Shown: in pieces, positions 17,486-26,300 of the stretch
Layout of the letters: each line of letters opens with the position of its first letter
Numbering within the stretch: position 1 is the first letter of the stretch
NCBI RefSeq assembly: GCF_008868155.1
Contig: NZ_WBKR01000014.1
Coordinates: 1-56,503 of the forward strand
Source: Micromonospora sp. ALFpr18c
Lineage (GTDB): Bacteria; Actinomycetota; Actinomycetes; Mycobacteriales; Micromonosporaceae
Reading direction: 5' to 3'
Length of the DNA stretch: 56,503 nucleotides
Notes under the pieces: generated by a model
Told to the model about the DNA's origin: nothing
The model's input: only the letters and a program-made list of their open reading frames with translations
Databases searched by the model: none
Position numbers and translations under genes: made by a program

Positions 17486-19791
17486 ACCACCTGTTGCCCC
17501 TTGGCACGACGGGCTGGTCGGTCTGGCGCGACGTGGTGCTGCGTACCGCCGGCTTTCCGGCCGACGGCCTGGCCGCCTTCGCCGCCCCGGAGGCCGCCGC
17601 CGCCGCGGACGCGCTGCTGGCCGGCGAGGACACCGCAGACCTTTTCGACAAGACGTTCACCGAGGCCCTGGCCGGGGCCTCGGTGACCGCCGGCGAGATC
17701 GCCGCCGACCCGCTGCTGCGCGAGGCGGTCACCTGGCAGAACCCGGCCATGGTGACCGCCCTGGACGGGTTGCTGCGTACCGATCCGTCGGTGCGCAACC
17801 ACTGGCGGCGCCGGCGCGAGCTAAGCCTGCTGCGCTACTGGCAGCGCTACTGCGGCAAGGCCGAGACGATCGGCTTCTTCGGCCCGGTCTGCTGGGGCGT
17901 CCTCGATCCCGCTGAGGAGCCGACCCGGCTGCGGCCGGGGCCGGGGCTGCTGTCGGGCCGGTTGGTGCGCTTCGAGGCGTGGGCGTTGATCGCGTACGCC
18001 GATCGGCTCGCCGACGACCTGGACGTGCGTCGCTGGTGGGCGCCGGCGCTGGCGCCGCACCTGACGGTGGAGGGCCGGCGGCTGCACCGGCCGCTGCACC
18101 CCCCGGTGGAGCTGTCCACGCTGGAGGCCCGGCTGCTGGCCGGGTGCGACGGGCGTACGTCGGCACTGCGGCTGGTCGAGGGGATCCTCGCCGACGGCGA
18201 CGCCGGCCTGCGCTCCGCCGCCGACGCGTACCTGCTGCTCGACCGACTGGTCGAGCGTGGCCTGCTGACCTGGGACGCCGGTCTGCCGATCAGCCCCCGG
18301 GCCGAGCAGGTGCTGCGGGAGCGGCTGGACGCGATCGGCGCGGCCGACCTGCGCGCCGAGGTGATCGACGGCTTCGAACGGCTCTGTGCGCGCCGCGACG
18401 ACGTCGCCGCGGCGGCCGGCGACCCGGACCGGTTGGGCGCCGCACTGGAGGCGCTGAACGCGGAGTTCACCGAGGTCACCGGCCGGCCCGCCACCCGGCA
18501 GGCCGGTCAGATGTACGCCGGCCGGACCGTGGTGTACGAGGAGACCACCCGGGATCTCAGCGTGACCGTCGGCGCGGGGGTGCTCGATGCCCTCGCCGCG
18601 CCGCTGGCCGTGCTGCTCCAGGCCGCGCGGTGGCTGACCGCGGAGATCGGTGCCGCCTGCGAACGACTCCTCGGCGAGCTGTACGAGGAGTTGCGCGCCG
18701 ACGGGCCGGTGCGGCTGGCCGACGTCTGGTCCCTGGCCCAGGGGCTGCTGCTCGCCCCGGAGGGGCCACTGGCAGCCGCTGGGGCCGGCTTCACCGCCCG
18801 CTGGGCGGAGTTGTTCGACCTGGCCGCGCTGCCGCCGGGGCAGTCGGAGCTGCGGCTCAGCGCCGCGGAGCTGACCGAGCGGGCCCACCGGGTGTTTCCG
18901 GCGACCGCGCCGGGTTGGCCGTCCGGCCGGATCCACGGCCCGGACGTGCAGATCAGCGCCGTCGACCTGGACGCGTTGAACCGGGGTGAGTTCCTGCTGG
19001 TGCTGGGCGAGCTGCACCCGGCTCACGTGCCCTTCGACAGCGCGGTCTTCGTGCCGTTCCACCCGGACCCGGTGGCGCTGCGCGCCGGGCTGGACGCCGA
19101 CCTCGGCCCGGCCCGGGTCCGGGTGCTCTACCCCGAGGGCTTCCCGCGGGTGACCACCCGCACCACGTACGGGCTGAACAGCGCGGCCGACCGGCAGCTC
19201 GGCATCGACACCGCCCGCGGCGGTGAGATCGACCGGTTGGTCCCCGCCACCGAGGTGCGGGTGGTGCCGGCGGGTGACCGGCTGGAGGCGGTGCTGCCCG
19301 ACGGCAGCCGCTGGCCGCTGGTGGAGGTCTTCGCCAACCTGCTCGGGTCGTTGCTGCTGGACAGCTTCAAGTTGCTCGACCCGGCGCCCCACACGCCCCG
19401 GATCACCATCGACCGCCTGGTGGTGGCCCGGCGGACGTGGCGGGCCACGGTGGGGGACAGCGGTCTGGCCGGGGTGAAGGGGGAGGCCGGCCGGTTCCTC
19501 GCGGTGCGCCGGTGGCGTGCCCGGCTCGGCCTGCCGGAGCGGGTGTTCGTGAAGCTCGGCACCGAGGTCAAGCCCTGCTATGTGGACCTGACCGGCCCGC
19601 TCTACGCCCAGTCGCTGTGCGCGATGGTCGACGCCGCCGCCCGTACCGGGCCGGACGTCGCGATCGTGGTCACCGAGTTGCTGCCGACGCCCGGTGACAG
19701 CTGGGTGACCGACGCGGGGGGCCGCGGGTACGTCAACGAGCTCCGCCTGCAGGTCACCGATCCGAGCAGCTACCCCGGGGGGAACGCGTGA
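17482..19791 (+). CDS. Second LanB-like glutamylation-domain protein
   Basis: A 769-residue paralogue of the LanB part of the preceding fusion. It has the same opening (LPLGTTGWSVWRD), the same R122-x3-K126-x2-T129 block (QRYCGKAETIGFFG), the PRI motif with Arg at 640, and VFVKLGTEVKPCYVDL. It ends MTELLPTPGDSW-like and ELRLQVTD. The two evidently arose by tandem duplication. Canonical LanB proteins are about 1000 residues; this one lacks the C-terminal glutamate-elimination domain, like the small LanB/PEARL group that adds amino acids from aminoacyl-tRNA. It overlaps both neighbours by 4 bp (ATGA, GTGA). Family membership is fairly secure; the reaction in this thiotemplate pathway is unknown. 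Confidence 0.82.
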   Translation: MNHLLPLGTTGWSVWRDVVLRTAGFPADGLAAFAAPEAAAAADALLAGEDTADLFDKTFTEALAGASVTAGEIAADPLLREAVTWQNPAMVTALDGLLRTDPSVRNHWRRRRELSLLRYWQRYCGKAETIGFFGPVCWGVLDPAEEPTRLRPGPGLLSGRLVRFEAWALIAYADRLADDLDVRRWWAPALAPHLTVEGRRLHRPLHPPVELSTLEARLLAGCDGRTSALRLVEGILADGDAGLRSAADAYLLLDRLVERGLLTWDAGLPISPRAEQVLRERLDAIGAADLRAEVIDGFERLCARRDDVAAAAGDPDRLGAALEALNAEFTEVTGRPATRQAGQMYAGRTVVYEETTRDLSVTVGAGVLDALAAPLAVLLQAARWLTAEIGAACERLLGELYEELRADGPVRLADVWSLAQGLLLAPEGPLAAAGAGFTARWAELFDLAALPPGQSELRLSAAELTERAHRVFPATAPGWPSGRIHGPDVQISAVDLDALNRGEFLLVLGELHPAHVPFDSAVFVPFHPDPVALRAGLDADLGPARVRVLYPEGFPRVTTRTTYGLNSAADRQLGIDTARGGEIDRLVPATEVRVVPAGDRLEAVLPDGSRWPLVEVFANLLGSLLLDSFKLLDPAPHTPRITIDRLVVARRTWRATVGDSGLAGVKGEAGRFLAVRRWRARLGLPERVFVKLGTEVKPCYVDLTGPLYAQSLCAMVDAAARTGPDVAIVVTELLPTPGDSWVTDAGGRGYVNELRLQVTDPSSYPGGNA

Positions 19792-22700
19792 CCGACATCC
19801 TGTCTGTCAGCGCCGTGCGGGGCGAGTCGCTGCCCTGGCCGGACGCGACGCTCGCCGAGCTGGTCGTGGCGCAGGCCGCCCGCACTCCGGACGCGGTGGC
19901 CGTGCGCCAGTGGGACATCCGGCTCAGCTATGCCGAGCTGCTGTCCCGGGCCGCCGGGGTGGCCGCCGCGCTGCGTGCCCGAGGGGTCGGTCGGCAGACC
20001 CGGGTGGGTGTGTGCGGCACCCGCCGACCCGACTTGGTGGCCACCGTGCTCGGTGTGCTGCTGGCCGGCGGTTGTTACGTGCCGCTGGAGCCGGGCGGCC
20101 CGCGTCGGCGGTTGCGCGGGATCGCCGCCGACGCGGGCCTGTCCCTGGTGGTGGGCGAGGCCGCGGAGGCCGAGTTCGGCGGCGCGCCCGGCGTCGAGGC
20201 GATCGGCCTGCCCGGGCCGGCTCCCCTCGCGCCGTGCCCGGCCCGCCCCGGCGATCCGGCGTACGTGCTGTTCACCTCCGGCTCCACCGGCCGACCCAAG
20301 GGTGTGCTCACCACCCACCGCAATGTGGTCGAGTTCGTCAGCGGCGTGGTCGCGCTCAGCGGAGCGGACGCCGGCGTGCGCAGCCTGGGCATCGCCTCGC
20401 TGGGCTTCGACGCGGCCACCATGGACCTGTTCGTCCCGCTGCTGCTCGGCGGCACCGTGCAGCTGCTCGGCGCCGAGGACCGCGCCGACCCGGTGCGCCT
20501 GGCCCGGTTCATCGTCGCGCACGAGGTGAACTGGGGCTTCATCACGCCCACCGTGCTGGCCATGCTCGACCCGGCGGAGGTGCCCGACTGGCGCACGGTG
20601 CTGTGCGGTGGCGAGGCCGTCCCGGCCGCGTTGGCCGCGCGTTGGTCGCCCGGCCGGCGTTTCCTCAACGGGTACGGGCCGACGGAGACCACGGTGCTGG
20701 CGGTCAGCGGCCCGTTGAGCGCCACCGAGACGGACCCGGTGCCGATCGGCCGGCCGCTGCCCAACCACCGTGCGTACGTGGTGGACGCCGCGCTGGACCC
20801 GGTGCCGGTGGGGGAGACCGGTGAGCTGCTGATCGGCGGGCCCGGGCTGGCCGACGGCTACCTGGGCCGCCCCGCGCTGACCGCCGAGCGCTTCGTCCCT
20901 GATCCGTTCTCCGGCCTGCCCGGTGAGCGCCTGTACCGCACCGGTGACCTGGTCCGCCACGACTCGGACGGGCGGATCGTCTACCTCGGCCGGGCCGACC
21001 GGCAGGTCAAGATCCGGGGGCAGCGGATCGAGCTGGGTGAGGTCGAGGCGGTGCTGGCCGACCTGCCCGGCGTCGCCTCGGTGGCCGTCGAGGCGGTGGC
21101 CGGGCCGGCCGGCACCGAGCTGGTCGCGTTCCTCACCCCGGCGGACGCGCCCGACGACGCGCGGCTGCGCGCGTACGCCGGCAGTCGGCTGACCGCCGCG
21201 ATGCTGCCGGCCCGGGTGCTGCGCCGCGCCGCGCTGCCGGTGAGCCCGACCAGCGGCAAGCTGGACCGGCCGGCGTTGCGGGCGCTGGCCGTCACCGCCC
21301 TCACCGCCCCCCCGGCCGAGCCGGGCGACGCGGCGGTGCCCGCCGACGTGACCGGTGACCCGGTCGCGGCGGCGGTGGCCGGGATCTGGACCCGGCTGCT
21401 GGGCGCGCCGCCGGGCCCGGACACCGACTTCCTCGCCGCCGGTGGCAACTCCATCGTGGCGATGCGGCTGGTGGCCGCCCTGCGCGCCGAGCTGGGCCGG
21501 CAGGTGGACACCCGGGAGGTGTTCGCGCTGCGCGGCTTCGGCCGGTTGGTCGAGCAGGTCGCCGTCGCGCCGAGCGCCGGCGACGAGTTGAGTACCGGCA
21601 ACCCGCCGACGCTCTCCCCGCCGCAGCGCCGGCTCTGGTTCGTCGACCAGCTCGCGCCGTCCAGCGCGCCGTACAACATCGCGGTGGCGCACCGGTTGCG
21701 CGGGCCGCTGGACACGGCCGCGCTCGGCGCCGCGCTGCGGGCCGTGGCCGTCCGGCAAGACGTGCTGCGGTGGCGCATCCCGCAGACCGGCGGCGTGCCG
21801 TACGCGGTCTGCGCGGAGCCCACCGACGTGGCGGTGCCGGTGGTCGACCTGACCGACAGCGCCGACCGGGAGGCGGAGCTGGCCCGGATGCTCGCCGCCG
21901 GTGCCGCGCACCCGTTCGACCTGGCCACCGGGCCACCCTGGCAGGTGACCGTCTACCGGCTCGGGCCGGACGAGCACGTGCTGGCGGTCACCTGGCACCA
22001 CGCGGTCTTCGACGGGTGGTCCGAGCGGGTCTGCTACGACGACCTGGCCACCGGGTACGGCCGGGCGGTGGCCGGCCAGCCGCCGGCGCTGCCGGAGCTG
22101 CGCGCCCGCTACGCCGACTACGCGGTGTGGCGGGACGCGCGGGACCGGCGTCGGGGCCAGGCCGACCTGGCCTGGTGGGCCGGGCACCTGAGCGGCGCGC
22201 CCACCGTTGTGGAGCTGCCCCGCGACCGGCCCCGGCCGGCGGTGCAGACCTACGCGGGCGCGGAGGCGTCCGTCCGGTTGTCGGCGCCGGCCGACCACGC
22301 CGTGCGGGAGCTGGCCGAGCGGCGCGGCACCACGGTCGCCGCGGTGCTGCTGGCCGCCTTCGGTGAGCTGATCGCCCGGCTCACCGGCGGCGACGATCAC
22401 GTGCTCGGGGCGATCGTCGCCGACCGGCGGCTGGCCGCCTTCGACGACGTGGTCGGCTTCTTCATCGACACCGTGCCGGTCCGGGTACGGACCGGCGGCG
22501 CGAGCTTCGCCGAGCTGGTCGATCGGTGCGCCGGCGAGCTGCACGAGGCCACGGCGCACCCCGGCGCGCCACTGGAACGCATCGTCGAGGCACTGGGCGT
22601 CGGCCGGGACACCGCCCGGGCGCCGCTGGTGCAGGTGCTGTTCAACGTGCTCAACTTCGCCCCGCCCCGGCTGGACCTGAGCGGGCTGAGCGCCGAGCCG

Positions 22701-23324
22701 GTGGCCGTGCCGAAGCCCGGCTCGCCGTTCGACATCACCGTCTACGTGGTGGAGCGCGACGGCCGGGCCGGGATCGAGGTGGTCTACAACCCCGACCTTT
22801 TCGACGCCACTCGGATCGAGGACCTGCTCGCCGACCTGGCGGACCTGGTGGACGCGCTGGCCGCCGCGCCGCACGCGCCGACCCGTGCGGTGGCCGGGGA
22901 CCTGCCCCGGCCCACCGTACGGGTGCCGCAGCTCGGTGCCATGACCGTCGCCGGTGCGGAGGCCTCCGGCCCGCCGTCCGGTCTGCTGCCCGCCGGACCG
23001 GACGGGCTCACCGAGACCGAGGAGCTGATCGCCGGCATCTGGCGGGAGGTCCTCGAGCGGGACCGCGTCGGCGTCACCGACAACTTCTTCGATATCGGCG
23101 GCCACTCGCTGGCGCTCGCCGCCGTGCACGCCCGGCTGACCGCCGCCACCGGCCGCTCGATCCGGATGCTCGACCTGTTCCGCCATCCCACCGTCCGGGC
23201 CCTCGCCGCCAGCCTGGACGGCGCCGCCGACCGGCCGGAGCTGGCCAGGGCCGCGATGCGGGCCGCCGCCCGCCGTGGCCGTACCCGCCGTATCCCTCCC
23301 CGCCGCCCTGGCGGCACCGCGTGA
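19788..23324 (+). CDS. Non-ribosomal peptide synthetase, A-PCP-C-PCP
   Basis: A 1178-residue protein, GTG start overlapping the previous stop. Domains: adenylation (about 20-500, FTSGSTGRPKG; catalytic Lys in SPTSGKLDR), carrier with Ser555 (AAGGNSIVAM), condensation (about 600-1010) with intact catalytic HHAVFDG at His737-738, and a second carrier with Ser1107 (DIGGHSLALA). The last carrier has no adenylation domain of its own, so it must be charged by another A domain or in another way. My manual pocket reading is D-A-M-F-L-G-G-V-L, which suggests an aliphatic or other hydrophobic amino acid but is not decisive. The C-terminal tail is Arg/Pro-rich and may dock to the PKS that follows. No epimerase domain is present. 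Confidence 0.87.
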   Translation: MTDILSVSAVRGESLPWPDATLAELVVAQAARTPDAVAVRQWDIRLSYAELLSRAAGVAAALRARGVGRQTRVGVCGTRRPDLVATVLGVLLAGGCYVPLEPGGPRRRLRGIAADAGLSLVVGEAAEAEFGGAPGVEAIGLPGPAPLAPCPARPGDPAYVLFTSGSTGRPKGVLTTHRNVVEFVSGVVALSGADAGVRSLGIASLGFDAATMDLFVPLLLGGTVQLLGAEDRADPVRLARFIVAHEVNWGFITPTVLAMLDPAEVPDWRTVLCGGEAVPAALAARWSPGRRFLNGYGPTETTVLAVSGPLSATETDPVPIGRPLPNHRAYVVDAALDPVPVGETGELLIGGPGLADGYLGRPALTAERFVPDPFSGLPGERLYRTGDLVRHDSDGRIVYLGRADRQVKIRGQRIELGEVEAVLADLPGVASVAVEAVAGPAGTELVAFLTPADAPDDARLRAYAGSRLTAAMLPARVLRRAALPVSPTSGKLDRPALRALAVTALTAPPAEPGDAAVPADVTGDPVAAAVAGIWTRLLGAPPGPDTDFLAAGGNSIVAMRLVAALRAELGRQVDTREVFALRGFGRLVEQVAVAPSAGDELSTGNPPTLSPPQRRLWFVDQLAPSSAPYNIAVAHRLRGPLDTAALGAALRAVAVRQDVLRWRIPQTGGVPYAVCAEPTDVAVPVVDLTDSADREAELARMLAAGAAHPFDLATGPPWQVTVYRLGPDEHVLAVTWHHAVFDGWSERVCYDDLATGYGRAVAGQPPALPELRARYADYAVWRDARDRRRGQADLAWWAGHLSGAPTVVELPRDRPRPAVQTYAGAEASVRLSAPADHAVRELAERRGTTVAAVLLAAFGELIARLTGGDDHVLGAIVADRRLAAFDDVVGFFIDTVPVRVRTGGASFAELVDRCAGELHEATAHPGAPLERIVEALGVGRDTARAPLVQVLFNVLNFAPPRLDLSGLSAEPVAVPKPGSPFDITVYVVERDGRAGIEVVYNPDLFDATRIEDLLADLADLVDALAAAPHAPTRAVAGDLPRPTVRVPQLGAMTVAGAEASGPPSGLLPAGPDGLTETEELIAGIWREVLERDRVGVTDNFFDIGGHSLALAAVHARLTAATGRSIRMLDLFRHPTVRALAASLDGAADRPELARAAMRAAARRGRTRRIPPRRPGGTA

Positions 23325-23338
23325 CGAAGGACAGCCTG

Positions 23339-26300
23339 ATGAGCAACCCGACCACACGGCCCGACGACGCCAATGACCTGGCGGACGAGGGCATCGAACC
23401 GATCGCGATCGTCGGCCTCGCCGCGCGCCTACCCGGCGCCGCCGACGTGCACGAGTTCTGGCGCAACCTGGTCGACGGCGTCGAGTCGGCGACCGAGCTG
23501 ACCCGCGAGGAGCAGTTGGCCCGGGGCGCGACAGTCAACGAGGTCGACGATCCGGGCTGGGTCAACCGCGCCCCGCTGGTCGACGGGTACGACGAGTTCG
23601 ACGCCGGGTTGTTCGGGATGACCAGCCGGGAGGCCGAGCTGACCGACCCGCAGCACCGGCTGTTCCTGGAGACCTGCCACACCGCGCTGGAGGACGCCGG
23701 CTACGACCCGTCGCGCTACGACGGCGCGGTCGGCGTGTACGCGGGCACCGGCGGCAACACGTACCTGCAGCGCAACGTGCTGCGTAACCAGCGGGCCGGC
23801 GGCAACCCGCACACCGCGGTGTCCATCGCCACCGGCAACTCGCCGAACTACGTGGCCACCAACGTGTCGTACCGGCTGGACCTGCGTGGGCCCAGCATGA
23901 CCGTGCACACCGCCTGCTCGACCTCGTTGGTCGCCTTCCACCTGGCCTGCGAGGCGCTGCGCAACGGCGAGTGCGACATGGCCCTGGCCGGCGGGGTGAA
24001 CATCGAGCTGCCGCACGTCGGCTACCTGGGGATGGAGGGCTTCACCTCGCCTGACGGCCGGTGCCGCCCGTTCGACGCCGACGCGAACGGCACGGTGTGG
24101 GGCAGCGGGGTCGGGGTGACCCTGCTCAAGCGGCTCTCCGACGCCATCGCCGACGGCGACACCGTACGCGCCGTGGTGCTCGGCAACGCGATCAACAACG
24201 ATGGCGCCGGCAAGGTCGGCTTCACCGCGCCGAGCGTCGACGGGCAGATGGCGGTGGTCGCCCAGGCCGTGGCGATGGCCGACGTCGACCCGCGCACCAT
24301 CACCTACGTCGAGGCACACGGCACCGGCACGGCGATGGGCGACCCGATCGAGGTGGCCGCGCTCTCCGCGGTCTACTCGAAGGACACCGACGAGCGGGGC
24401 TGGTGCGGCATTGGCTCGGTGAAGTCGAACATCGGGCACCTCAGCCAGCCGTCGGGCATCGTCAGCGTGATCAAGACGGTGCTGGCCATGGAGCACGGTC
24501 TGATCCCACCGACGATCAACTTCGAGACGCCGAACCCGGCGGTCGAGTTCGCCGACACCCCGTTCTTCGTGGCGAACACGCTGACCAAGTGGGACGCCGA
24601 CGGCGGGCCGCGCCGGGCGGGGGTCAGCTCGTTCGGCATCGGCGGCACCAACGCGCACGTGGTGCTGGAGGAGGCGCCGGCGGCATACCGGGACGACCGG
24701 CGGGTGCGCCCGGCGCACCTGCTCCAGGTCTCCGCGGCCACCCCCACCGCCCTGGACGCGGCGGTGCGGCGCCTCGCCGATCACCTGGACAGCGCGGCCG
24801 ACGCCGGGCCGGAGTACCTCGCCGACATCGCGCACACCCTGCGCGTCGGCCGCCGGCAGTACGCGCACCGCCGCGCGGTGGTCGCCACCGACCTGGTTTC
24901 GGCTGCCGCCGCCCTGCGTGCCCGCAAGCGCGGGCCGGAGCCGGTGACCGTCAGTCCCGCCCCGAAGGTGGGCTTCCTGTTCAGCGGTCAGGGCGCCCAG
25001 TATGCCGGCATGGGTGCGCAGCTCTACGCCGAGCAGCCCAGCTTCGCGGCCGCCGTCGACGAGTGCGCCGAGCTGCTCCGCCCCGAACTCGGCCTGGACC
25101 TGCGTGACCTGATCCTCGGCCGCGACCCGGCGGCGGGGGAGCGCCTCGTCGAGACCCGCTACACCCAGCCGGCCCTGTTCACCGTCGAGTACGCCCTGGC
25201 CGTCCTCTGGCAGGCCGCCGGGGTGCGGCCGGCCGCGATGATCGGCCACTCCATCGGCGAGTACGTCGCCGCCACCATCGCCGGCGTGCTGAGCCTGCCC
25301 GACGCGCTGCGGGTGGTCGCCGGTCGGGGCCGGCTCATGCAGTCGGTGCCGACCGGGTCGATGCTGGCGGTGGCGCTGGACGAGTCGGTGGTCGCCGCGC
25401 ACCTGCCCGCGGAGCTGGCGGTCGCCACCGTCAACGGACCGGGCACCTGCGTGGTGGCCGGCCCGACCGCCGCGGTCGAGGCGTTCGCAGCCACGCTGGA
25501 TGGCAAGAGCAAGATGCTGCGCACCTCGCACGCCTTCCACTCGCCGATGATGGACCCGATCCTGGCCGATTTCACGGCGCTGATGGGCACGGTCACGCTG
25601 CGCCCGCCGACGCTGCCGTTCCTGTCCAACGTCACCGGCGCCTGGATCACCGCCGAGCAGGCCACCGACCCGGCGTACTGGGCTGCGCACCTGCGGCAGC
25701 CGGTCCGGTTCGGCGACTGCGTCGCCACCCTGCTGACGGCGGGCACCTGGCAGCTGCTTGAGTGCGGCCCCGGCCGGCAGTTGGCCAGCCTGGCCCGGAT
25801 GCAGGTGGCCAGGGCCGCCCCGGAGCAGCGCCAGCTCGCCCCGCTGAGCAGCCTGCCCGGGCCGGGCGACGGCACCGGCGACCTGGCCACCCTGCTCGGC
25901 GCCGCTGGCGCGCTCTGGTCCGCCGCCGTGCCCGTGCGCTTCGACGACGACCCGGCGGCCCGGCGGGTGCCGCTGCCCACATACCCCTTCGAGCGCCGCC
26001 GCTTCTGGATCGACCCGGATCCGGAGCAGCCGGTCGTGACCGCCCCGGTCGAGGTGGGGCCGCGACCGTTGCCGCAGTGGTTCGCCGTGCCGGTGTGGCG
26101 GCAGGCCGCGCCGCTGCCGCCGACCGTGCCGCTGGGCCGCTGCCTGGTGTTGACCGCCGGTCCGCGCGGCGACGCGCTGGTCGCCGGCCTGCGGGCCGCC
26201 GGCGCCGACCCCGTCGTGGTGCGCCCCGGCGACGCGTTCGCCGCCGACGGCGACTACCGGCTCCGCCCGGGGGTACGCGCCGACTACGACGACCTGGTGG

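Noticed and set aside
14387..19791. Class I lanthipeptide cluster
   Set aside because: No LanC cyclase, precursor peptide, protease or SpaB_C domain is present, and the LanB-like genes are embedded in an NRPS-PKS operon.
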